The notes beneath the pieces were generated by a model that saw only the letters and a list, made by a program, of their open reading frames with translations, ran no database searches and was not told the origin of the DNA. Positions 1-12,290 of a stretch of DNA of 64,000 bases are shown here, in pieces; within the stretch, counting starts at the first letter, position 1, and every line of letters begins with the position of its first letter. The position numbers were made by a program, and so were the translations under genes. Origin of the DNA: Arenicola marina (lineage: Eukaryota > Annelida > Polychaeta > Arenicolidae); contig OZ025260.1 in the NCBI GenBank assembly GCA_964019135.1, positions 35,334,254-35,398,253 of the forward strand, written 5' to 3'.

Positions 1-750
1 ACTGGTAGAAGAGATGGTTCTGAACCTCGTGGTAGATGAGTCATATCCGCCCACCCACCGTAGGGATTGTACTGGTAGAAGAGATGGTTCTGACCCTTGT
101 GGTTGACCAGTCCTACCCGCCCACTCAACGTAGGGTTGTACTGGTAGAAGAGATGGTTCTGACCCTCGTGGTAGATCAGTCCTGTCCGCCCACCCACTGT
201 AGGGATTGTACTGGTAGAAGAGATGGTTCTGACCCTCGTGGTAGACCAGTCGTGTCCGCCCACCCACCGTACGGATTGTACTGGTAGAGGATATGGTTCT
301 GAACCCCGTGGTAGACCAGTCATGTCGGCCCACCCATCGTAGGGATTGTTCTGGTAGAAGAGATGGTTTTGACCCTCGTATTAGAACAGTCGTGTCCGCC
401 CACCAACCGTAGGGATAGTACTGGTAGAAGAGATGGTTCTGATCCTCGTGGTAGATCAGTCCGGTCCGCCCACCAACCGTAGGGATTGTACTGGTAGAAG
501 AGATGGTTCTGACCCTCGTGGTAGATCAGTCCGGTCCGCCCACGCACCGTAGGATTGTACTGGTAGAAGAGATGGTTCTGACCTTCGTGGTAGACCGGCC
601 AGTCCTGTCCGCCCACCCATCGTAGGGATTCTACTGGTAGAAGAGATGGTTTTGACCCTCGTGGTAGATCAGCCCGGTCCGCCCACCCACAGTAGGGTTG
701 TACTGGTAGAAGAGATGGTTCTGACCCTCGTGGTAGACCAGTCCTGTCCG
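1..750. repeat. Dispersed duplicate of 25,825-26,574
   Basis: The first ~750 bp of the window match about 25,825-26,574 at a constant offset of 25,824, including rare variants such as CCTACCCGCCCACTCAACG, GTTCTGGTAGAAG and GATCAGCCCGG. The match ends near 750, where one copy reads GTCCGGCCACC and the other GTCCGCCCACC followed by different units. The beginning of the block is also present near 21,411. Confidence 0.8.
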
Positions 751-2879
751 GCCACCCACCGTAGGGATTGTACCGGTAGAAGGGATGGTTCTGACCCTCG
801 TGGTAGACCAGTCCTGTCCGCCCACCCACCGTAGGGATTCTACTGGTAGAAGAGATGGTTTTGACCCTCGGGGTAGATCAGTCCCGTCCGCCCACCAGCC
901 GTAGGGATTGTACTGGTAGAAGAGATGGTTCTGACCTTCGTGGTAGATCAGTCCTGTCCGCCCACCCACCGTAGGGATTGTACTGGCAGAAGAGATGGTT
1001 CTGACCCTCGTGGTAGACCAGTCGTGTCCGCCCACCCACCGTACGGATTGTACTGGTAGAAGAGATGGTTCTGAACCCCGTGGTAGACCAGTCATGTCGG
1101 CCCACCCATCGTAGGGATTGTACTGGTAGAAGAGATGGTTTTGACCCTCGTATTAGACCAGTCGTGTCCGCCCACCAACCGTAGGAATTGTACTGGTAGA
1201 AGAGATGGTTCTGACCCTCGTGGTAGATCAGTCCGGTCCGCCCACCAACCGTAGGGATTGTACTGGTAGAAGAGATGGTTCTGACCCTCGTGGTAGATCA
1301 GTCCGGTCCGCCCACGCACCGTAGGATTGTACTGGTAGAAGAGATGGTTCTGACCTTCCTGGTAGACCGGCCAGTCCTGTCCGCCCACCCATCGTAGGGA
1401 TTCTACTGGTAGAAGAGATGGTTTTGACCCTCGTGGTAGATCAGTCCGGTCCGCCCACCCACAGTAGGGTTGTACTGGTAGAAGAGATGGTTCTGACCCT
1501 CGTGGTAGACCAGTCCTGTCCGCCCACCCACCGTAGGAATTGTACTGGTAGAAGAGATGGTTCTGACTCTCGTGGTAGACCAGTCATGTCCGCCCGCCCA
1601 CCGTAGGGATTGTACTGGTAGAAGAGATGGATTTGACCCTCGTGGTTGATGAGTCGTGTCCGCCCACCCACCGTAGGGATTGTACTGGTAGAAGAGATGG
1701 TTCGGACCCTCGTGGTATACCGGCCAGTCCTGTCCGCCCACCCATCTTGGGGATTCTACTGGTAGAAGAGATAGTTTTGACCCTCGTGGTAGATCAGTCC
1801 GGTCCGCCCACCCACCTTAGGGTTGTACTGGTAGAAGAGATGGTTCTGACCCTCGTGGTAGACCAGTCCTGTCCGCCCACCCACCGTAGGAATTGTACTG
1901 GTAGAAGAGATGGTTCTGAACCTCGTGGTAGATGAGTCATGTCCGCCCACCCACCGCAGGGATTGTACTGGTAGAAGAGATGGTTCTGACCCTCGTGGTA
2001 GACCAGTCATGTCCGCCCACCCACCGTAGGGATTGTACTGGTAGAAGAGATGGTTCTGACCCTCGTGGTAGATCAGTCCGGTCCGCCCACGCACCGTAGG
2101 ATTGTACTGGTAGAAGAGATGGTTCTGACCTTCGTGGTAGACCGGCCAGTCCTGTCCGCCCACCCACCGTAGGGATTGTACTGGCAGAAGAGATTGTTTT
2201 GACAATCGTATTAGATCAGTCCTGTCCGCCCATTCACCGTAGGGATTGTACTGGTAGAAGAGATGGTTCTGACCCTCGTGGTAGATGAGTAATGTCCGCC
2301 CCCCCACCGTAGACATTGTACTGGTAGAAGAGACGGTTCTGACCCTCGTGGTAGACCAGTCCTGTCCGCTAACCCATCGTAGGGATTGTACTGGTAGAAG
2401 AGATGGTTTTGACCCTCGTGGTAGATCAGTCCGGTCCGCCCACCCACCGTGGGGTTGTACTGGTAGAAGAGATGGTTCTGACCCTCGTGGTAGAGCAGTC
2501 CTGTCCGCCCACCCACCGTAGGGTTGTACTGGTAGAAGAGATGGTTCTGACCCTCGTATTAGATCAGTCCTGTCCGCCCTCCCACCGTAGGGATTTAACT
2601 GATAGAAGAGATGGTATTGACCCTCATGGTAGACCAGTCCTGTCCGCCCACCCATGGTAGGGCTCTACTGGTAGAAGAGATGGTTCTGACCTTCGTGGTA
2701 GACCGGCCATTCCTGTCCGCCCACCCATCGTAGTGATTGTACTGGTAGAAGATATGGTTTTGACCCTCGTGGTAGATCAGTCCTGTTCGCCCACCCACCG
2801 TAGGAATTGTGCTGGCAGAAGAGATGGTTCTGAACCTCGTGGTAGATGAGTCATGTCCGCCCACCCACTGTAGGGATAT

Positions 2880-5320
2880 TACTGGTAGAAGAGATGGTTT
2901 TGACCCTCGTATTAGATTAGTCCTGTCTACCCACCCACCGTAGGGATTGTACTGGCAGAAGAGATTGTGTTGACCCTCGTATTAGATCAGTCCTGTCCGC
3001 ATACCAACCGTAGTGATTGTACTGGTAGAAGATATGGTTCTGACCCTCGTGGTAGCTAAGTCCGGTCCGCCCACCCACCGAAGGGTTGTACTGGTAGAAG
3101 AGATGGTTCTGACCCTCGTAGTAGACCGGCCAGTCCTGTCCGCCCACCCATCGTAGGGATTCTACTGGTAGAAGAGATGGTTTTGACCCTAGTGGTAGCT
3201 CAGTCCGGTCCGCCCACCCACCGTAGGGTTGTACTGGTAGAAGAGATGGTTCTGACCCTCGTGGTAGACCAGTCCTGTCCGCCCACCCACCGTAGGAATT
3301 GTACTGGTAGAAGAGATGGTTCTGAACCTCGTGGTAGATGAGTCATGTCCGCCCACCCACCGTAGGGATTGTACCGGTAGAAGAGATGGTTCTGACCCTC
3401 GTGGTAGACCAGTCGTGTCCGCCCACCTACCGTACGCATTTTACTGGTAGAAGAGGTGATTCTGACCTTTGTGGTTGACCATTCCTGTCGGCCCATTCAC
3501 CGTAGGGATTGTACTGGTAGAAGAGATGGTTCTGACCCTCGTATTAGAACAGTCCTGTCCGGCCACCCACCGTAGGGATTGTACCGGTAGAAGAGATGGT
3601 TGTGACCCTCATGGTAGATCAGTCTGGTCCGCCCACCAACCGTAGGGATTGTACTGGTAGAAGTGATGGTTCTGACCCTCGTGGTAGATCAGTCCTGTCC
3701 GCCCACCCACCGTAGGGATTGTACTGGTAGAAGAGATGGTTCTGACCCTCGTGGTAGACCAGTCGTGTCCGCCCACCCACCGTACGGATTGTACTGGTAG
3801 AAGAGATGGTTCTGAACCACGTGGTAGACCAGTCATGTCGGCCCACCCATCGTAGGGATTGTTCTGGTAGAAGAGATGGTTTTGACCCTCGTATTAGACC
3901 AGTCGTGTCCGCCCACGCACCGTAGGATTGTACTGGTAGAAGAGATGGATTTGACCCTCGTGGTTGATCAGTCCTGTCCGCCCACCCACGGTAGCGATTG
4001 TACTGGTAGAAGAGATGGTTCTGACCATCGTGGTAGATCAGTCCTGTCCGACCATCCATTGTAGGGATATTATTGGTAGAAGAGATGGTTTTGACCCTGA
4101 CGGTAGACCAGTCGTGTCCGCCCACCCACCGTAGGGATTGTACTGGTAGAAGAGATGGTTCTGACCCTCGTGGTAGACCGGCCAGTCCTGTTCGCCCACC
4201 CATCGTAGTGATTTTACTGGTAGAAGATATGGTTTTGACCCTCGTGGTAGATCAGTCCTCTTCGCCCACCCACCGTAGGAATTGTACTGGTAGAAGAGAT
4301 GGTTTTGACCCTCGTATTAGATTAGTCCTGTCTACCTACCCACCGTAGGGATTGTACTGGCAGAAGAGATTGTTTTGACCCTCGTATTAGATCAGTCCTG
4401 TCCGCATACCCACCGTAGTGATTGTACTGGTAGAAGAGATGGTTCTGACCCTCGTGGTAGCTAAGTCCGGTCCGCCCACCCACCGAAGGGTTGTACTGGT
4501 AGAAGAGATGGTTCTGACCCTCGTGGTAGACCGGCCAGTCCTGTCCGCCCACCCATCGTAGGGATTCTACTGGTAGAAGAGATGGTTTTGACCCTAGTGG
4601 TAGATCAGTCCGGTCCGCCCACCCACCGTAGGGTTGTACTGGTAGAAGAGATGGTTCTGACCCTCGTGGTAGACCAGTCCTGTCCGCCCACCCACCGTAG
4701 GAATTGTACTGGTAGAAGAGATGGTTCTGAACCTCGTGGTGGATGAGTCATGTCCGCCCACCCACCGTAGGGATTGTACTGGTAGAAGAGATGGTTCTGA
4801 CCCTCGTGGTAGACCAGTCGTGTCCGCCCACCTACCGTACGCATTTTACTGGTAGAAGAGGTGATTCTGACCTTTGTGGTTGACCATTCCTGTCGGCCCA
4901 TTCACCGTAGGGATTGTACTGGTAGAAGAGATGGTTCTGACCCTCGTATTAGAACAGTCCTGTCCGGCCACCGACCGTAGGGATTGTACAGGTAGAAGAG
5001 ATGGTTCTGACCCTCGTGGTAGATCAGTCCGGTCCGCCCACCAACCGTAGGGATTGTACTGGTAGAAGAGATGGTTCTGACCCTCGTGGTAGATCAGTCC
5101 GGTCCGCCCACCCACCGTAGGGATTGTACTGGTAGAAGAGATGGTTCTGACCCTCGTGGTAGACCAGTCGTGTCCGCCCACCCACCGTACGGATTGTACT
5201 GGTAGAAGAGATGGTTCTGAACCCCGTGGTAGACCAGTCATGTCGGCCCACCCATTGTAGGGATTGTTCTGGTAGAAGAGATGGTTTTGACCCTCGTATT
5301 AAACCAGTCGTGTCCGCCCA
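2880..5320. repeat. Tandem duplication in a 1,405-bp register (about 20 monomers)
   Basis: The string of monomer variants at about 2,880-3,915 recurs at about 4,285-5,320. Shared landmarks include the TCCTGTCTAC variant (2,921 and 4,326) and the run with GTGATTCTGACCTTTG. The two copies differ at more positions than the other tandem pairs in this window, so this looks like an older event. They diverge on the right where one copy reads CACGCACC and the other CACCAACC. Confidence 0.8.
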
Positions 5321-8300
5321 CCAACCGTAGGGATTGTACTGGTAGAAGAGATGGTTCTGACCCTCGTGGTAGATCAGTCCGGTCCGCCCACCAACCGTAA
5401 GGATTGTACTGGTAGAAGAGATGGTTCTGACCCTCGTGATAGATCAGTCCGGTCCGCCCACGCACCGTAGGATTGTACTGGCAGAAGAGATGGTTCTGAC
5501 CTTCGTGGTAGACCGGCCAGTCCTGTCCGCCCACCCATCGTAGGGATTCTACTGGTAGAAGAGATGGTTTTGACCCTCGTGGTAGATCAGTCCGGTCCGC
5601 CCACCCACAGTAGGGTTGTACTGGTAGAAGAGATGGTTCTGACCCTCGTGGTAGACCAGTCCTGTCCGCCCACCCACCGTAGGAATTGTACTGGTAGAAG
5701 AGATGGTTCTGACTCTCGTGGTAGACAAGTCATGTCCGCCCGCCCACCGTAAGGATTGTACTGGTAGAAGAGATGGATTTGACCCTCGTGGTTGATCAGT
5801 CCTGTCCGACCACCCACGGTAGCGATTGTACTGGTAGAAGAGATGGTTCTGACCCTCGTGGTAGATCAGTCCTGTCCGACCATCCATTGTAGGGATATTA
5901 TTGGTAGAAGAGATGGTTTTGACCCTGACGGTAGACCAGTCGTGTCCGCCCACCCACCGTAGGGATTGTACTGGTAGAAGAGATGGTTCTGACCCTCGTG
6001 GTAGACCGGCCAGTACTGTCCGCCCACCCATCTTGGGGATTCTACTGGTAGAAGAGATGGTTTTGACCCTCGTGGTAGATCAGTCCGGTCCGCCCACCCA
6101 CCGTAGGGTTGTACTGGTAGAAGAGATGGTTCTGACCCTCGTGGTAGACCAGTCCTGTCCGCCCACCCACCGTAGGAATTGTACTGGTAGAAGAGATGGT
6201 TCTGAACCTCGTGGTAAATGAGTCATGTCCGCCCACCCACCGCAGGGATTGTACTGGTAGAAGAGATGGTTCTGACCCTCGTGGTAGACCAGTCATGTCC
6301 GCCCACCCACCGTAGGGATTGTACTGGTAAAAGAGATGGTTCTGACCCTCGTGGTAGATCAGTCCGGTCCGCCCACGCACCGTAGGATTGTACTGGTAGA
6401 AGAGATGGTTCTGACCTTCGTGGTAGACCGGCCAGTCCTGTCCGCCCACCCATCGTAGGGATTCTACTGGTAGAAGAGATGGTTTTGACCCTCGTGGTAG
6501 ATCAGTCCGGTCCGCCCACCCACAGTAGGGTTGTACTGGTAGAAGAGATGGTTCTGACCCTCGTGGTAGACCAGTCCTGTCCGCCCACCCACCGTAGGAA
6601 TTGTACTGGTAGAAGAGATGGTTCTGACTCTCGTGGTAGACCAGTCATGTCCGCCCGCCCACCGTAAGGATTGTACTGATAGAAGAGATGGATTTGACCC
6701 TCGTGGTTGATCAGTCCTGTCCGCCCACCCACGGTAGCGATTGTACTGGTAGAAGAGATGGTTCTGACCCTCGTGGTAGACCAGTCCTGTCCGCCCACCC
6801 ACCGTAGGAATTGTACTGGTAGAAGAGGTGGTTCTGAACCTCGTGGTGGATGAGTCATGTCCGCCCACCCACCGTAGGGATTGTACTGGTAGAAGAGATG
6901 GTTCTGACCCTCGTGGTAGACCAGTCGTGTCCGCCCACCTACCGTACGCATTTTACTGGTAGAAGAGGTGATTCTGACCTTTGTGGTTGACCATTCCTGT
7001 CGGCCCATTCACCGTAGGGATTGTACTGGTAGAAGAGATGGTTCTGACCCTCGTATTAGAACAGTCCTGTCCGGCCACCGACCGTAGGGATTGTACCGGT
7101 AGAAGAGATGGTTCTGACCCTCGTGGTAGATCAGTCCGGTCCGCCCACCAACCGTAGGGATTGTACTGGTAGAAGAGATGGTTCTGACCCTCGTGGTAGA
7201 TCAGTCCGGTCCGCCCACCCACCGTAGGGATTGTACTGGTAGAAGAGATGGTTCTGACCCTCGTGGTAGACCAGTCGTGTCCGCCCACCCACCGTACGGA
7301 TTGTACTGGTAGAAGAGATGGTTCTGAACCCCGTGGTAGACCAGTCATGTCGGCCCACCTATTGTAGGGATTGTTCTGGTAGAAGAGATGGTTTTGACCC
7401 TCGTATTAAACCAGTCGTGTCCGCCCACCAACCGTAGGGATTGTACTGGTAGAAGAGATGGTTCTGACCCTCGTGGTAGATCAGTCCGGTCCGCCCACCA
7501 ACCGTAAGGATTGTACTGGTAGAAGAGATGGTTCTGACCCTCGTGATAGATCAGTCCGGTCCGCCCACGCACCGTAGGATTGTACTGGCAGAAGAGATGG
7601 TTCTGACCTTTGTGGTAGACCGGCCAGTCCTGTCCGCCCACCCATCGTAGGGATTCTACTGGTAGAAGAGATGGTTTTGACCCTAGTGGTAGATCAGTCC
7701 GGTCCGCCCACCCACAGTAGGGTTGTACTGGTAGAAGAGATGGTTCTGACCCTCGTGGTAGACCAGTCCTGTCCGCCCACCCACCGTAGGAATTGTACTG
7801 GTAGAAGATATGGTTCTGAACCTCGTGGTAAATGAGTCATGTCCGCCCACCCACCGCAGGGATTGTACTGGTAGAAGAGATGGTTCTGACCCTCGTGGTA
7901 GACCAGTCATGTCCGCCCACCCACCGTAGGGATTGTACTGGTAAAAGAGATGGTTCTGACCCTCGTGGTAGATCAGTCCGGTCCGCCCACGCACCGTAGG
8001 ATTGTACTGGTAGAAGAGATGGTTCTGACCTTCGTGGTAGACCGGCCAGTCCTGTCCGCCCACCCATCGTAGGGATTCTACTGGTAGAAGAGATGGTTTT
8101 GACCCTCGTGGTAGATCAGTCCGGTCCGCCCACCCACAGTAGGGTTGTACTGGTAGAAGAGATGGTTCTGACCCTCGTGGTAGACCAGTCCTGTCCGCCC
8201 ACCCACCGTAGGAATTGTACTGGTAGAAGAGATGGTTCTGACTCTCGTGGTAGACCAGTCATGTCCGCCCGCCCACCGTAAGGATTGTACTGATAGAAGA

Positions 8301-10461
8301 GATGGATTTGACCCTCGTGGTTGATCAGTCCTGTCCGCCCACCCACGGTAGCGATTGTACTGGTAGAAGAGATGGTTCTGACCCTCGTGGTAGACCAGTC
8401 CTGTCCGCCCACCCACCGTAGGAATTGTACTGGTAGAAGAGGTGGTTCTGAACCTCGTGGTGGATGAGTCATGTCCGCCCACCCACCGTAGGGATTGTAC
8501 TGGTAGAAGAGATGGTTCTGACCCTCGTGGTAGACCAGTCGTGTCCGCCCACCTACCGTACGCATTTTACTGGTAGAAGAGGTGATTCTGACCTTTGTGG
8601 TTGACCATTCCTGTCGGCCCATTCACCGTAGGGATTGTACTGGTAGAAGAGATGGTTCTGACCCTCGTATTAGAACAGTCCTGTCCGGCCACCGACCGTA
8701 GGGATTGTACCGGTAGAAGAGATGGTTCTGACCCTCGTGGTAGATCAGTCCGGTCCGCCCACCAACCGTAGGGATTGTACTGGTAGAAGAGATGGTTCTG
8801 ACCCTCGTGGTAGATCAGTCCGGTCCGCCCACCCACCGTAGGGATTGTACTGGTAGAAGAGATGGTTCTGACCCTCGTGGTAGACCAGTCGTGTCCGCCC
8901 ACCCACCGTACGGATTGTACTGGTAGAAGAGATGGTTCTGAACCCCGTGGTAGACCAGTCATGTCGGCCCACCTATTGTAGGGATTGTTCTGGTAGAAGA
9001 GATGGTTTTGACCCTCGTATTAAACCAGTCGTGTCCGCCCACCAACCGTAGGGATTGTACTGGTAGAAGAGATGGTTCTGACCCTCGTGGTAGATCAGTC
9101 CGGTCCGCCCACCAACCGTAAGGATTGTACTGGTAGAAGAGATGGTTCTGACCCTCGTGATAGATCAGTCCGGTCCGCCCACGCACCGTAGGATTGTACT
9201 GGCAGAAGAGATGGTTCTGACCTTTGTGGTAGACCGGCCAGTCCTGTCCGCCCACCCATCGTAGGGATTCTACTGGTAGAAGAGATGGTTTTGACCCTAG
9301 TGGTAGATCAGTCCGGTCCGCCCACCCACAGTAGGGTTGTACTGGTAGAAGAGATGGTTCTGACCCTCGTGGTAGACCAGTCCTGTCCGCCCACCCACCG
9401 TAGGAATTGTACTGGTAGAAGAGATGGTTCTGACTCTCGTGGTAGACAAGTCATGTCCGCCCGCCCACCGTAAGGATTGTACTGGTAGAAGAGATGGATT
9501 TGACCCTCGTGGTTGATCAGTCCTGTCCGACCACCCACGGTAGCGATTGTACTGGTAGAAGAGATGGTTCTGACCCTCGTGGTAGATCAGTCCTGTCCGA
9601 CCATCCATTGTAGGGATATTATTGGTAGAAGAGATGGTTTTGACCCTGACGGTAGACCAGTCGTGTCCGCCCACCCACCGTAGGGATTGTACTGGTAGAA
9701 GAGATGGTTCTGACCCTCGTGGTAGACCGGCCAGTCCTGTCCGCCCACCCATCTTGGGGATTCTACTGGTAGAAGAGATGGTTTTGACCCTCGTGGTAGA
9801 TCAGTCCGGTCCGCCCACCCACCGTAGGGTTGTACTGGTAGAAGAGATGGTTCTGACCCTCGTGGTAGACCAGTCCTGTCCGCCCACCCACCGTAGGAAT
9901 TGTACTGGTAGAAGAGATGGTTCTGAACCTCGTGGTAAATGAGTCATGTCCGCCCACCCACCGCAGGGATTGTACTGGTAGAAGAGATGGTTCTGACCCT
10001 CGTGGTAGACCAGTCATGTCCGCCCACCCACCGTAGGGATTGTACTGGTAAAAGAGATGGTTCTGACCCTCGTGGTAGATCAGTCCGGTCCGCCCACGCA
10101 CCGTAGGATTGTACTGGTAGAAGAGATGGTTCTGACCTTCGTGGTAGACCGGCCAGTCCTGTCCGCCCACCCATCGTAGGGATTCTACTGGTAGAAGAGA
10201 TGGTTTTGACCCTCGTGGTAGATCAGTCCGGTCCGCCCACCCACAGTAGGGTTGTACTGGTAGAAGAGATGGTTCTGACCCTCGTGGTAGACCAGTCCTG
10301 TCCGCCCACCCACCGTAGGAATTGTACTGGTAGAAGAGATGGTTCTGACTCTCGTGGTAGACCAGTCATGTCCGCCCGCCCACCGTAAGGATTGTACTGG
10401 TAGAAGAGATGGATTTGACCCTCGTGGTTGATCAGTCCTGTCCGCCCACCCACGGTAGCGA
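4631..10461. repeat. Duplication in a 3,721-bp register, overlapping the 1,614-bp pair
   Basis: The segment at about 4,631-6,740 recurs at about 8,352-10,461. Many successive landmarks keep the same 3,721-bp offset, for example GCAGAAGAGA at 5,481 and 9,202, and the CCCTGACGG marker near 5,930 and 9,650. The interval contains the later 1,614-bp tandem pair, so it shows duplication within duplication. About 1.5 kb of it (roughly 8.95-10.46 kb) appears again at about 26.13-27.64 kb, 17,185 bp away. Confidence 0.75.
6070..9297. repeat. 1,614-bp higher-order repeat, two tandem copies (23 monomers each)
   Basis: Copy 1 is about 6,070-7,683 and copy 2 about 7,684-9,297. Long stretches are identical, including all translated frames from roughly 6.46 to 7.64 kb against 8.08 to 9.26 kb. 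The few differences include GAGATGG against GATATGG near 6,190 and 7,803. Near-identity over 1.6 kb of fast-changing satellite suggests one of the most recent duplications here, most simply by unequal crossing-over. Confidence 0.85.
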
Positions 10462-12290
10462 TATTACTGGTAGAAGAGATGGTTTTGACCCTCGTGGTAG
10501 ATCAGTCCGCTCCGCCCGCCCACCGTAGGGATTGTACTGGTAGAAGAGATGGTTCTGACCCTCGTATTAGACCAGTCGTGTCCGCCCACCAACCGTAGGG
10601 ATTTTACTGGTAGAAGATATGGTTCTGACCCTTGTGGTTGACCAGTCCTGTCCGCCCACTCACGGTAGGGATGGTACTGGTAGAAGAGATGGTTCTGACC
10701 CTCGTATTAGATCAGTCCTGTCCGCCCACCCACCGTAGGGATTGTACTGGTAGAAGAGATGGTTCTGACCCTCGTATTAGACCAGTCGTGTCCGCCCACC
10801 AACCGTAGGGATTTTACTGGTAGAAGATATGGTTCTGACCCTTGTGGTTGACCAGTCTTGTCCGCCCACTCACGGTAGGGATGGTACTGGTAGAAGAGAT
10901 GGTTCTGACCCTCGTGGTAGAGCAGTCCTGTCCGCCCACCCACCGTAGGGATTTTACTGGTAGAAGGTATGGTTCTGACCCTTGTGGTTGACCAGTCCTG
11001 TCCGCCCACTCACGGTAGGGATGGTACTGGTAGAAGAGATGGTTCTGACCTTCGTGGTAGACCGGCCAGTCCTGTCCGCCCACCCATCGTAGGGATTCTA
11101 CTGGTAGAAGAGATGGTTTTGACCCTCGTGGTAGATCAGTCCGTTCCGCCCACCCACCGTAGGGTTGTACTGGTAGAAGAGATGGTTCTGACCCTCGTGG
11201 TAGACCGGTCCTGTCCGCCCACAAACCGTAGGAATTGTACTGGTAGAAGAGATGGTTCTGAACCTCGTGGTAGATGAGTCATATCCGCCCACCCACCGTA
11301 GGGATTGTACTGGTAGAAGAGATGGTTCTGACCCTTGTGGTTGACCAGTCCTGTCCGCCCACCCACCGTAGGGTTGTACTGGTAGAAGAGATGGTTCTGA
11401 CCCCCGTGGTAGACCAGTCCTGTCCGCCCACCCACCGTAGGGTTGTACTGGTAGAAGAGATGGTTCTGACCATCGTGGTAGACCAGTCATGTCCGCCCAC
11501 CCACCGTAGGGATTGTGCTGGTAGAGGAGATGGTTCTGACCCTCGTGGTAGATCACTCCGGTCCGCCCACGCACCGTAGGATTGTACTGGTAGAAGAGAT
11601 GGTTCTGACCTTCGTGGTAGACCGGCCAGTTCTGTCCGCCCACCCATCGTAGGGATTCTACTGGTAGAAGAGATGGTTTTGACCCTCGTGGTAGATCAGT
11701 CCGGTCCGCCCACCCACAGTAGGGCTGTACTGGTAGAAGAGATGGTTCTGACCCTCGTGGTAGACCAGTCCTGTCCGCCCACCCACCGTAGGAATTGTAC
11801 TGGTAGAAGAGTTGGTTCTGAATCTCGTGGTAGACCAGTCATGTCCGCCCGCCCAGCGTAAGGATTGTACTGGTAGAAGAGATGGATTTGACCCTCGTGG
11901 TTGATCAGTCCTGTCCGCCCACCCACGGTAGCGATTGTACTGGTAGAAGAGATGGTTCTGACCCTCGTGGTAGATCAGTCCTGTCCGACCATCCATTGTA
12001 GGGATATTATTGGTAGAAGAGATGGTTTTGACCCTGACGGTAGACCAGTCGTGCCGCCCACCCACCGTAGGGATTGTACTGGTAGAAGAGATGGTTCTGA
12101 CCCTCGTGGTAGACTGGCCAGTCCTGTCCGCCCACCCATCTTGGGGATTCTACTGGTAGAAAAGATGGTTTTGACCCTCGTGGTAGATCAGTCCGGTCCG
12201 CCCACCCACCGTAGGGTTGTACTGGTAGAAGAGATGGCTCTGACCCTCGTGGTATACCAGTCCTATCCTCCCACTCACCGTAGGGATTGT